NCBI GenBank assembly: GCA_018105865.1
Contig: CM030870.1
Coordinates: 1,616,501 to 1,680,500 of the forward strand
From: Metaphire vulgaris
Lineage: Eukaryota > Annelida > Clitellata > Crassiclitellata > Megascolecidae
Direction of reading: 5' to 3'
DNA: 64,000 nucleotides
In this document: piece by piece, positions 12,917-26,803 of the stretch
Layout of the letters: each line of letters opens with the position of its first letter
Position numbering within the stretch: the stretch's first letter is position 1
Program-made: the position numbers and the translations under genes
The notes under the pieces: model-generated
Told to the model about the DNA's origin: nothing
What the model saw: only the letters and a program-made list of their open reading frames with translations
Database searches by the model: none

Positions 12917-15900
12917 TATATATATATATTAGTGCTGCCCAACGATTAATTTATTTAATCGTGATTAATCGTGCGATAAAAATTATTAATCACGATTAAT
13001 CGCATTTTCTTTAGCAACGTTATACTGGTCCCAAAGTATTAATTAAATTGAAATAAACAATGCACCATTTGCAGAACAGACTTTCAGAATTTCAACTATT
13101 AGGCCTGTAAACATTTATGTGACCACGCATAACATTATATAGCACATGCTTCATCCATTTTAGTCAACTTTAAACAAAAACTCGTGACGTTGTCACTTTC
13201 AAGCTCAGTTTTTTGTATGGTTCACGTCGGCCATTATGTCACACTCCCCCTCCGTTTGCTGCAACTAATGATTATATCCTTATCCTTAGTTGCAGCAGCC
13301 AGAGGGGGGGAGTCTGACATAACGATCATGTTTCCACGGGTACCCATACCCAATTTTACTGCCCTGGTAATAGGGTACCTGGGTTTCCAAGTACCTGTTG
13401 CCACCCCTAATAATGACTCCTTATCGAGCAGCTATCTTTTTTCTAGTTAATTCTTTGGATCCGTTCTTTTCATTGTTGTCTTTCTCTGTTACACGAGAGC
13501 AATGAGAGTGGAAATGTTTGCTATGGACTTCTGATCTGTGGCATTTATGTTTAATTTTCCAGGTTCTTGAATGGCTTCCATTGATTCATAGGTTTGATGT
13601 TGTCACTCCTTCTTGCGGTGACGAAAGACCTGGAAAGGTAAAAGCGATCTGGCTGTTGCATTTAGAGCTGTACCGATTAATCAGCAACATTCATTATCGG
13701 ACCAATTATTGGGACAATCGGAACAATCGGTAATCAGCTACCAGTCCGGTTCCGATACTGATTAATCAGAAACATTCATTTTTGGGTCGATTATTAGGGT
13801 AATCAGAACAATCGGTTATCAGGTGCCGATTTTTTCTGGCCGGCAGCTGTATGACCTCTCAGCCTGAGTGAGTGGCGAATTGCACCTGCACATCGAAGTC
13901 AGAAGACATGTGCATTTACACTGCATCTTTATGGTATATTTGACTGCATGATCATTAAAAACACCCTATTTCGAGAATTCGACAGACAATCGGTATCGGC
14001 AAAATAATCGGTTGCCTGACAATCGGAAAAATCTGTAATCGGAACAATCGGCAAAATGTGCAATCGGTACAGCTCTAGTTGCAATCAATTAAAATAATTT
14101 TTTTTTGCCGCATGGATTTTCACTAGGTTCTCACTCCTATTAGATATATAATTATCACTTTTGACTTGAAATGCTAATTATGCCAGAGACTATTGTTAAA
14201 TTTCAAACCTGATTTTTGTTTGCAAGAGAGCGGTATCTTTGCAGATCTTTGTTGAGATTTGAGTTGTTAGAGTATATCTGATGTCAGGCACGTCGGAACG
14301 AATTTTTAGCAGGGGTGCGTTTTTTTCGGGGGTGTAACTAAAAAGTCATCATTTGTCATACAAAAACCTGACAAGCAAAAAAAGATCACCCATCTTTTAT
14401 CCTTTATCTCCTTTATATTCTTTTCAAGAATTCTGACAAGAAAAAAGGTCATCACCCTTCTTTTATCATACCTTCAAAAATCTTGATAAGCAAAAAAAGC
14501 AGCTTCCAGGATGTGCAGTGCACCCCCTCAGTGGCGTCGCCAGGAATTTTGGGTTGGGGCAAAGGGGGGCTGACATGTCGGGTTTCTTACCCCATCCCCC
14601 ACCCCCCACAAAAAACTTTCTTACCGGATTTGCGTGAATCTGATAGGCGGTCTGGGGTCAGGTTGGGGGGCAGTTGCCTCATTTGCCCCCCCCCCCGTGA
14701 CGACGCTAATGCACCCCTAATTTGTCCAGGGGGTGCACCTGCAGCCCCTGCACCTCCACTTCCTACAGACCTGTCTGATGTGATTATTTCTGTTGCTGCA
14801 TTTGGTGTTTCAGCCGTTAAATGAGTCGAATCGCTTCAACCAGTCATGTTCAACTCTTGACCTGTCGTGTCCTTATTCACGTGACAGTAACCGACAGCCA
14901 TCACCTGCCATCATCCCGACATTCTCCGCCACTCGTAGTTCAAAGGCAATCCATCAGACATTGTCATTGGCAGCTGCAGGTTCGAATATATTCATGATTG
15001 CACGTTTGCCTTTACAAGTTTATTTCTTTCTCTTCATCAAAATATGATTTTTTAATGTGTGGAATATTGTCTTTCTTGTTGTCCTTAATTTATTTTGTAA
15101 TTATGATATTAATATTTCCTAAAGGTTATCTCTTGTTATCTCTTGTGTCAGACAATGCAGATGCTCTTGGGATTCGATTTTGTGTCATGTATCCACATTG
15201 GTATTTTTATCTGCATAAGGATTGGATTCAAAGGACTTATAGCAAATGAATAAGTTTAAGAGAGAACACTGCAACCGAAGATCATGGAAGTCATCAGTTA
15301 GGCTTGTTATTTTCAGCTCCAAAAGATTAGGGAGATTCGTCGTTACATCTCAACATCAGCTGCGATACATTTAGTCTGTGCCCTGGTATTATCTAGGTTG
15401 GATTATTGTAATAGCCTCCTCCTAGGCCTTCCCGACTATCAGCTGGGCTGACTGCAATCGGTCCTGAACGCTGCCGCCCGGATGATTTTCGGTGCCAGGT
15501 GGCATGACCATGTTACCCCGTTATTGAGGGATAAGCTCCATTGGCTCAAGATCCCGGAGCATATAATTTTTAAACGCTGCTCGCTGACCTTCCGAGCCTT
15601 GTATGACCCTTTCTGCCCGGAATATCTTTCGACTTTGATACGCAGGCCGGTGATGACAGACTGTCGCAAACAGCTTCGTTCTAGCAAACGATCTTACCTC
15701 TACGTTCCCCTTCCGTCCAAGACCGTGAAGCTTGGAGAAAGATCCGTGACTCGGGGCAATCCTCTCCTTTGGAACGCACTTCCAGTTTCAGTGACCATGG
15801 CAACCAACTTTGAGTCGTTCTTATCGAACCTTAAAACGCATTTATTTCGTATATCGTATGACTGCTTTTTGTAAAACGCTCTTGCCTTTGGCCTTGGCCA

Positions 15901-18900
15901 TGCTATCGCGCTATATAAATTATCAAATAGAATAGAATAGAATCAGAAAGAGAAGAATGAAATGGACTGGACACTTACTCAGAATGGATGAAATAAGAAA
16001 CCCAAAACGAATTTTCAACTACAAACCAGAGGGGAGAAGATCTAAAGGAAGACCGAAAAGACGACGGGTGGACGGATTGGAAGAGGATCTGCACATGGCA
16101 GGACTGAATCTCAATGGAAAAACTGATGGAAGACACCGAATGACTTTGGAAGCAATAGCAAAGGACAGAGAAGTCGATTTCGGATAGCTGGACACAGCTG
16201 GAGGACGAAGACCTGGCCTGACCTGCATTGGTCTGTGTTTGTGATGGTTTGGCATGTGATGTTGTAGGCGGTGGCCTCGCTTCTGATGTGCGGAATCTTG
16301 GACTTCCCATTTCTAGCAATTCTGTTTCAGAGTTTGATGGTCAACTGAGGCAGTTGCTTGATGTGTATGGAGTGGAAGTGGTATGGACATTGTCTTTCTG
16401 ATTGCCATTTGAAGAATTTCTAGCATTGTTGTTTTAATTGTACGGAGTAGTTCTGGAGTGAAAGTCACTCAGATGGTGCTGCTTACTTAGAGTGTTGCAT
16501 GTGGCTATTACTCAATATAGTTGATATTTTAGTTTATTTTGAATTTTGTAGCAAAACTGTTTTAAAAACTAATGTGAAAATGTCAAGTAAAGGTTTTATA
16601 ATTCTCCTGTGATACATGCATATTTATAAAGCTTCCATTACTGGCCTGGATTTCTGCTAATGTAAAAGTAATTTGATAAGTTACGTAACTTTGGTTTTCA
16701 GAAGTCGCAGTCACTGGCATTGACCTCCGACGAAATGGAACTCTATTCCAGCGTGTTACGAAAATTTCGATCTGTGTTTGTAAGACAAGAACATATGAAG
16801 ACATTCAAGACGTACGATTTGCTGGAGGCAAGTTCTTTGTTTTCATCCACTGAAATATTGTGATGTTTTTGAATGTACTGAAAAGATATTGAATTCTTTT
16901 TAATGACCAGTTTTTTATTATTGTCTAATTAGAAGCTATTTAGGAGGAAAACACGTTTTTTAGAACGGGCAGAAAAAGACGGCCACAGATATCCGCTTGG
17001 ATTTTACAAATTTTTCTGCAGAAAGAGTTATTTGAGAGAGGGAGAGAGAGAGAGAGACGTTTTTGGTGATCGATTGTTTTGAATTTTCTTCTGTTTGTAG
17101 CAACTGAACCAGAAAACTTGGGGAACTGATTTTTCAATGCATGCGCTGAAGAAGGAGTCTAACTGGATCCCTTTTGTAGCACTGAAGGCACAGGTCGACC
17201 CATACCAAGAGAAGCAGTTGGTCGATCTTCGAAGGCAGAAGAATGTCGACCTTCTTCTTAATGCGCAGTCGCACTTCATCCAGCTGTCTAATTTGGAGGT
17301 ATTTAGTTTCATTGCTACGTTAAAAGGGACTGTTACATAATTATGTAATGCTGGAGGGTGGGTGGGTGGATGGGGTCCTTGAAAATGTTGTATAATGTGA
17401 CTTGGATGGGTGGGTGTGAGCATGACGTTAAGTAATACTTTTAAAACTGATTTCCCAATGGTAAAGAGCTGCAGCTAGAGATTTAGGCCCAGCGGTCAGT
17501 ATTATACTACATAGCACCATCATCATCGTCGGCATGCCCCAGTTGGAGCGTAGCCTTTTCCACAAACTGCCTCCAGAGCTCTCCATTTTAGTCCGATGTT
17601 ATGTTGATTGAATTGTCTGCATCCACAATGCTTTCAACGCTGCAGAATCCATGACCAACGCCGCTCCCGCGTGCCATCTCGGGAGTGCCATGTGATGCGG
17701 ATTGCTGTTAGGGAGTATTCATGCCATTTATGGTACTGTTCGTAGAAATGTCTTCGGCTGAAAATCTTTTACGGGAATCGGTCACCATTACATACTACAT
17801 TGCATTTAATGTTAATATCTGTCATCAAAAAGCAGAGAGACACCCTATTAAAGACATCATATCTACACTGTATGTGTACAATCTGAATAGCATATTAATG
17901 ACATCATATTTGTTACCTAATGCTGAGGTGGGTCTATTGAAATGTTACTAATCATTACAGGGTGTGTTGGTGGGTCAAAAAGGCAATATCCAGCATTATG
18001 TAATTATGCAATGACCCCAAATATGTTTTTATGAGTAGTTAGTTCTCTGATCTTTTGTCGTGGCACGCTGTATGTTTGATTTGTTGTGTTTTCTCAGAAG
18101 GTGCATGAGGCTTTGAAAGAGCATGCATCTGCAGTGCGACAACCAGCCGCAAGTTTTACTCCGGTGAACCTGGAAGGAAGAGGGATGCACCGAGTGGAAG
18201 GGACGGCAGCTCTTTGGCAGAAGATCTACACAAATACGGAACTTTACAGGTGACTGTTCAGTGACGTAGGAAAGGGCAGGGCAGTCTCCCTGGGCGGCAC
18301 GTTCCTAGGGTCGGCATTTTGAAGGGTAAAAAAAAATGTTCAGGGACAGTAGCGGTCAATGACCTTTTTTGGTTTGGCAGACTTCTTCAGGTGGCGATGA
18401 AGAACACAATTTTTTTTAAATTTCAAAACTTCTTCTGAGAACCTTTTTTTACTTTGTGATAAACACAATTTCCCAGAATTTTCCAAACTTCCACCCCGGG
18501 TGGCGCCAGCCCACACTACGCCACTGTAATGCACACTGATGGTGTCCAGGCCTGTGCACTCCTGGCTCCTCACATCTTGCAATGGTGCAATTCACTGAAC
18601 ACCATCGTGGTACTCCAAGGCTTGAATTTTCAAGACCGCCTTTGAGTCAATCCTGAAAGTGACCCTCTACTGTCATGGGGCATTTCTTTCTTAGGCTTTG
18701 ATTATTCTAACTAAGGAGTGCCATACAAATTGTTGATTACATAACATTATGTTAAATTAGGGGTCTAGGTTTTGTCACAGTCCGTTTTGCTAATATTTTA
18801 ACTTTAAACAATAATTTTGTGCTTTAGGAATGAGTTGCAATTATTTCTATTTTGTTCCATGATTTTTAATTTGATTTGAGTTTTTGGTCTCTGTGTTTTT

Positions 18901-20471
18901 TTGTCTGAAAGGGAACAAGAAAATGTGGAAAAAGTGTCCAAAGACAGCGCTGACGGAAAAAGTAATCAAACGGCAAGAGCGGCAACATCTCGACCAAAGC
19001 GCAAAGGCAGTTTCGACTATGTCAATGCAGTTCAAATGCTAGGTGCACAAATAGTCTGCTACTAGCTATTAGTGATACTTCAATGATAATTATATGCTGA
19101 GGTTTAACAGGATTTAATTGGACTGTCAACCATTTCATTGGCCTACTTGGCGCTGTGCAACAGGTTCCCATCAGAACACCGAAGTTAAGCAGTGTCAAGA
19201 GGTTAGTACTTGGATGGGTGACCATCCCGGGATCTAGTCATGGCACTGGCAGCCAACCAAGCTATTCATCGCTTAGATGTCGATAAATTGGTAGCAGGCA
19301 TTGAGAGCACACTACTCTAGATTAATGGCTTAAGCCACTTGCGTAGCTGCTTGCCTAGTAACCAGAGATCAGCACCGGACCCTATGCTTGTTCAAGTGCG
19401 GTGCTACCTTTACCTTTACTTAAGTTAACTCTTTGAATTTTGAGCTGTTGGTGCTTTGTCCTTAATTGCATGATAGGCCTGCAGTTCAAGTGGTTGAAAT
19501 AAGGGCTGCCAAATTAACACGTTAACCAAAGCGTTAATGAAGTAATTTTGATGAAAAAATTAACACCAATAAAAATTTTAACTCAATTTTGATTGATCAA
19601 TAATAGAATGATCAAATTTTCAATTAATTAAAATTGCAGCATTGGTTTTTGCTGTTGAATGAACACTGCTGAAAATTGTCATTGGTAAAACAGTTAACAA
19701 CGTTAGACAATTGACGTTTGAGCATTTATGTTATCGTCCAACGATTGAATACTGTAACTTTGGTTTGTGAGTTGTGACTTGCACACGACTCCTAATCTTG
19801 ACTTTAAAATAAGTTATATTGACTATCCAGACATAGTAAATTTAATTTATAAATAAAACTGACAGTAATGCTTTCGTTTTGTGAACTTTGCTACCTTTAT
19901 TAATTCATAATCTTAACTTAGCAGCCAGTTACTGAGTAGTGTTCTGTGAGCGACTATTTTCTGTGACTGGCGACATTGCTAGCAAGAAGCGGGCTTCTCT
20001 GATTCCAACAAATGTCAACAAACTAGAATGCATATTAAGTCAGATTTTTTAAAAAATCTTGCTTAATTTGAAAACTCTTACATTTAAATAAAAGAAAATT
20101 ATGAGACTACGAGTCCTTAGTTCCACATGTCTGACACGATACAACATGTGTGTTAAAACCACGATTAAAAAATTAATGTCTTATGAAGATACCTCACTGT
20201 AAAGCATCACTTGGTTCCAGGTCATTTGCAGTGTCAGGGCCAAAGACAAGGAACGATCTACCGATAATTGTGAAATCATCCTGTTCTCTGACATCCTTTA
20301 AGAAAAATCTAAAGACTTATTTGTTTAGAAAATCTTATTCTCTTCTGCCTTAGATTGTTTTCCATTCATTTTTTATGACTGTTATTTTATTTATTTTTAT
20401 TGGACTCTAATGTGCCCTTGCTCCTGACATTTTGGTAATATGGCACACAAGAAATTGTCATTTTAATAATA

Positions 20472-20554
<83 letters not shown>

Positions 20555-21804
20555 AGTAATAATAATAAATTTACAACTCTAGTTAAAGTGACTTTTGTGA
20601 TTATTGTGCAGGTCTTGACGAAGGTGACCAGGAGAGCAGGGACCCAACCAGTCTTCAGGGAGCGTATCTATCGTTTCTCATCCTTAGACACATGAGAATA
20701 CGAGATCTTCAACGAAGTGTAAACATAGATGTCTTTTATTGAAAGGAAGTGTTAATGGTGGAGATGCTTCAAAAGAACGTCAAAAGTCTTTGTATTGTAA
20801 ACTGTGCTAAGTAGGAAAGGACCAAATGGGTATTTTCCACCCAATGCCAGATCCGGATATTTTGGGTCAACATTTGCCGGATTCGGATCCAATATTGCTG
20901 CACAGGATTAGAATGTCCCTAACTTACTACTTACTAAAGTTATCGGTTACCAGTTGTCACTTAACTCACTACTCAGTTACCTTATGCAGCCTCAACTAAT
21001 TCTTTGTGTGACATAGTTCTGGTTATATTTAAATTTTGCTGGGAAATTGTGGGTGTGTTAGTTGACTTGAATATGTGGGTGCGTGCGTTCGCTTCAGTTA
21101 TGTTGCTCTTCATTAAAACATGAGATGTAACAATAATATTCAGATTCGGTAGTTTCATGACATGAGTATTTGGTGAATCCGGATTTTGCCAAATGCCACA
21201 CTATCCAGCCGAAATGAATGACCGGAGTGGTTTCCAGGGTCTGCGGACGACTAATCACAGGAGATTGACCATAGGGCAATTGACCATAAGACGATTGACC
21301 ACAGTGGGTGATTGACCATATGACCATTGACCATAAGACGATTGACCACATTAACGAGATTGTGACTTTATGCTGCATGCATTGATTTACTAACTGTGTT
21401 TTACACTTATGTCCTTTGTGTGTTTTGCATTGATTTACTTGATGTGTTTTGCTTATGACTATTACGTGTTTTTTATTTTAAAAATTTTTGAATTAAAACG
21501 TTCTATGGTCATTGGTCAATGGTCCTATGGTCAATCGTCTGCTGTGGTCAATCATCCTATGGTCAATGGTCCAGTGGTCAGTCGTTCTATGGTCATTCGT
21601 CCTAGAACCGGTTTCTAGTCATTCCCTAGTGATAAGTGATTTCATGTTCTTGAAAGATAGGAAATGTGAGAATGAATGGTATCGCGTTCATTCAAAGCTT
21701 TCTACTTTATTCCTTGTAAGAATTCATTTAATTATAAATTATTTGCAATATTTAAGAAACTATACATTTGCAAAACCTGAAAATTGTTGCAGTATACCAA
21801 ATGG

Positions 21805-21846
<42 letters not shown>

Positions 21847-24800
21847 GCCTTTATCACTCATGCAGTTCGATCTTATAGGCTAATAGGACTATATCATTCC
21901 AGTTTAGTTCATTGGTCTTTTGCTCATTGTCTATTGTTCTTATCCATGTGTTCTTTGGTCTTTCTCTTTTTGTTTTCCTTGTTGGGTCCATGAAAGCGTG
22001 TGTCTTGTGGTATTGTTCGGGGGTTTCCTTAGTGTGTGTCCAATCCACCTCCATTTTCTTTGTTTTATCTGAAGATCCACTGGCTCTTGTAATGTTTTCT
22101 TCAAAAGATCATCACCGCTAATTTTGTTTGGCCACCAGATGCCCATGATCTTGTGTAGACATTTGTTTACAAAACTTAGAAAAATCTTGACAAGCAAAAG
22201 AAAAGGTCATACTCATCTTTCCACTTGTACTTTTTTCCTTTACAGATGTGCTGACAAGCAAAAAAGGTCGTCACCTTATATCTTTAAATTCTATAGCGCT
22301 TACAAATTATTTGGGTCGGCAGCCAATGGGGTTTTGACCCCCAAAACTGCGTCCAAAAAAAAAAATGTTTGGAAAAACATTTTAACAAATTTCGGCGGCA
22401 GCCAAGGGGTTTTAACCCCAAAGCCCTCCTTGGCTACACCACTGATTTTCATATTGATGCTTCTAGTCAATCTCCAACTTGTAATGTACCAATTAGTACA
22501 GAGGGAATTTCGTGTGTATTAAAGCAATGCTTTAGATTTGATAAATTATCTAGATATGATGAGTTTGCATTTGAGAATTTCATTTTTAATTCAAAGTGCC
22601 TGAGTGTTCTCAATTACTTTCGATCCATTGAGCGTACGCTGACGATCAATGACTCGGGCCTGACGTGCGATGGCGATCATTACAAGAAATCAAGGTGAAG
22701 AACATTTCTACCAAACAATTTGCTCGGTTCCCAATAATTTCCAACAGTGGCCATATTTTTTGCCATGTCAACAAATCAGCAATTTGAATATTAATACTTT
22801 GAGAAGAATTTTAAAGCCAGATTTTGGCATAAGGATTTTGAGTAATTTCTTTTGTAGTGTTTTATTTAATAGCATAGATTAGGTGTTGAATTTGGAATTA
22901 TCTACTTTAAGTTCTCAAGATCATCAGAGGCAGACGATCAACGTGAATGCTGGGATTGGATCACATCAGTACCTCCACAACACACCTGCAGATTACAGGT
23001 AGGTAAAATTAATTATCTAAAAAGAACAGCCTGGTATATAATTAATTAGTGTTTAACTGTTGAAATTCTACATGCAATTAGATCAAGGCTGTGATTAAAA
23101 TCAGTTGGACTTATTTGGAGCAATTTTAGTTTTGATGTTTTTGTAAATTATTGATTAATTTTCAAATTATGCTTAATGTTTAGAATTAAAATTTGTAATG
23201 CTGTTAGTTTTGTCACATTGCTACACAGAATGAGTGAGACGGAGTTTATGCAATTCAGTGAAATTGATAATCACGACGACTTCTATTCGACTGATGAAGG
23301 CAGAATACACGTTCAAGATCAACGAGGACTTTACATCATTTACGATGCAGCAATTGACGACTTCAGGTAGCTCTTTACTATATTTGTTTACATGCTGCTA
23401 GCTTAGGGGCAGTCCATAAAGCATGTCATGCTATTTTTGACAGTTTTTACCCCCTATCAGGCCCTATGTCATAATCTGTCACAAATCTCAGACCCCCTAA
23501 AGTGTCATCCATAAATTTTATCACGCAGGTTGTCTATTTGATGAATTTGAGTATCTCGTTCAATTTTCAGCAGTGAAACAAAGAGATGTTCAACTTTCGG
23601 CAATGAAGATGAAATTAATTGAGACTTAAAATCCCAGTGGGGTAGCCAGAATTCCGGAAGGGGGGTTTTGGTTTTGACTTTTGACCGTAACCAACTTTCA
23701 AAAAATCTTGACAAGCAAAAAAGGTCATCCTATGTATCTATCCTATGTCTTTTCTTCTAAAAATTTTCCTTCCAGATTCTGACAAGCAAAAAATGGTCAT
23801 CACGCCTATGGCACATAAAAAATTTTTGTCAGCAGCCCCAAGGGGGGTTTTGACCCTCAAAACTGGGTCCGAAAATTAAAAATGCATGGAAACACATTAA
23901 AAAAATTTTTGTCGGAGCCCAAAGGGGGTTTTAACCCTCAAAACCCCCCTTGGCTATGCCACTGTAAAATCCCATGTACTTGGCATTATATAATTACTTT
24001 GGACCAGTGACATCTTCCATGGAATACATCCATCAGAAGAGAAAGTACAATATCACTTCATATTTCTGGTTTTATTTGTACTGAAAGTGTGACATCGTGG
24101 TGATCTTTACCCCTCCCTGTCACAAACTGACACTGTCACACTTTCTTAGACCTCTCCATCAAGCATGATGTATTTTATGGACGGCCCCTTATAGTCTTCT
24201 AAATTTTACATCTGAGGTGGTCCAAAAAAAGGAAGATCATTAAAACTAATTTCGGTTAATTTTGAGATCAAACTTGGACAAGTGAAATTGTTCTAATGCA
24301 AAGTGGAATTGACCGGGACTTCTTATTATTCCAGAGCCTTGGAGAGTGACTTGCTCTTAGTGGCCACTTATTTTCTCGAGAAAGATCGAGATCAAAGAGT
24401 TGCTTCAAAGGTCAAGAGATCAAACTCTTGTTGTCAGGTGAAGATCAAGCATAGAAAATTTGTGTTACTTACTTACTTATTCAGCATTCATACGTAGTGA
24501 TTCATGCATTCATTCATACAGACATTCATACATAGAGATTATAGTAAAACAGATTATGATGTACTGACATTTAATATATGTGCTGTTTTGGCTGCAAATT
24601 GTGTGTGCTTTTTTAAAGATAGCTGCAGTGGTCAAACCGAAGCTGGAATAGAGTGACAATGGCTTTCAAAAAAGGAGAAATCCTGCTAAGCCACTTAAAA
24701 TCCAGTTATTATTTTAACATTATTCAAGTCAAAGTCATTCCCATGCTCCTACCCGAAGGCCAGTCTCATAGGGCGGCACTGATCTCTGTTTCTAAGGCCC

Positions 24801-26652
24801 TCGGCCAGGCATGTAATTTTTAAAACACTGCAATCTTACCAACCTCAATATTTAAAATCTATGCTGAATCACCCGAAACGTCATCATTCGACAAGGTTTG
24901 CTGATTCATTGCTAAATGTACCTAGAACAAACACTGAAATTGGTAAGAGAGCTTTTTCTATTTCTGGGCAAAAAATCTGGAACTCTCTCCCTCTGGTTGT
25001 CAGATCTTCCAATTCATTGAGTATTTTCAGATCCAGACTTAAAACACATCTCTTTCAATTAGCTTTTCCTCCATAGTCGGTCTTACTCTTTTCCTCTGAC
25101 TGATCTCTGGAATGACCTGGTCTTTTGCGGGTGGATTTAAAGTACCATCGACTTAGGTTTTAGAACTGGTGCTATAGAAGTGCATAATTATTATTATTAT
25201 GTAATACCACAAATATGGGGCCAGTGTGCCACATAGCGTGCCTGTTTGACTTGTGCATATATTGCCCCTGCTACTCACTTTGCCACAACCCTCTAGCAAG
25301 TGAAGGCTGAGTCCATCTTATGGCTCCTTTGGGTATTGAACCTGCGACCTTCTGATCTCCCAGCCAATGTTGCTACCACTCTGCTAACTTCCCACCCCTT
25401 AATATTATTGTTGTAATCTGGTAAATCCTGTGGCGCCACATTGGCAATGTGCTGGATGTAGTCTGTTGGTTTTGCTATATACAGTGTGCTTGAGCAGTTT
25501 TATTTAGTGTAAGATTGTTGTCCCACTGGCCCTTTTGATTAAATGACCCGGCATGAATGACCCCACCTTTGGCTATAGCTACTTCGTTTTGAGATTAAGC
25601 GCCTAGGAATAAGGAGCTACTTCGGTGCTTCTTTTGAAAGTGCTATAGAAATTAACGAGATTTTACTTACTCACTTACTTACTTATGTGTATTTTTCAGA
25701 ATGATTTATCTGCAGGAGATTCATTTTCAATTGGTGGTTATGCTCATCAGCACGTTGACCGCTTTGGAATATTGCTCGACCTTTGGACAAACGAAACGGC
25801 ATTTCAAGAGGCTAAGAAGGAGGTATTTTGCTGCTTCATAATTTCGCTTTTGCAGATTTGATCATTTGAAGTTAATCTTATTTACTTTTACCAGTCTGCA
25901 TTTTTTTGTATTTATTGCATTGCATCATTGTATTTTGAGGGTTGATCCATTACAGTTGTTGGATTGCTTCATGGAAGCGTATTGCCACGTCTACGATCGA
26001 GACGAGAAGCGTCGCTTGGCACAGTGCATCACCGATGTCATCCACCGTCGGCCGCGCTTTGACTTTGAGTCAGACTACTTTGTAAAATTGTATCATCTTG
26101 AATGCATCTGTCTGCATCTGGAAATGAAACTGCTGAAAACGACATTGGACATTCAGGTTCGGTTTCGTGCAATGTGTATTCGGCCAAATTTTTAATTTAA
26201 TTAAAATGATTTGCAGTGCAATGTATTAATTTTGGATGTTCCTGCATTGCACTTTAATTTTCTAGACTTGTTAGTGTAATCTGTGTTGAAACATTGTCAG
26301 ATTGATGAGCAGCGCGAGCGCCTTCTGCGAGTTGTTCGTGGCGAGCACATCGCCGGGATGCCACACGAGCTCGTCAAGAAACAACTCATCTCAGTAAATA
26401 GCAGCCGGTTGGTTGGAGTTCATCATGTTTGAGATTTTTAACAGACAATGTATTGGAAGTAATTGAACAAACGCTGAAATTGCACAGTTTGGTCTCAGTT
26501 ATCTAGAACAATGATTTATGCCATGTAAGATTTATTGTATTTTCAGTTGTTAGGTGTCCTAGCAGTACTTGTATGATTTTTTTTATTGCTGGACTCTGTA
26601 ATGTGCTCTTGCTCCTGAAATTTGGCACTATGGCACACAAGAAATTGTCAGT

Positions 26653-26710
<58 letters not shown>

Positions 26711-26723
26711 CACCCTAATCAGT

Positions 26724-26803
<80 letters not shown>

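Noticed and set aside
19139..19260. Functional 5S rRNA gene
   Set aside because: The 5S-like part diverges and is fused to a SINE body and tail; no T-run terminator follows position 120.
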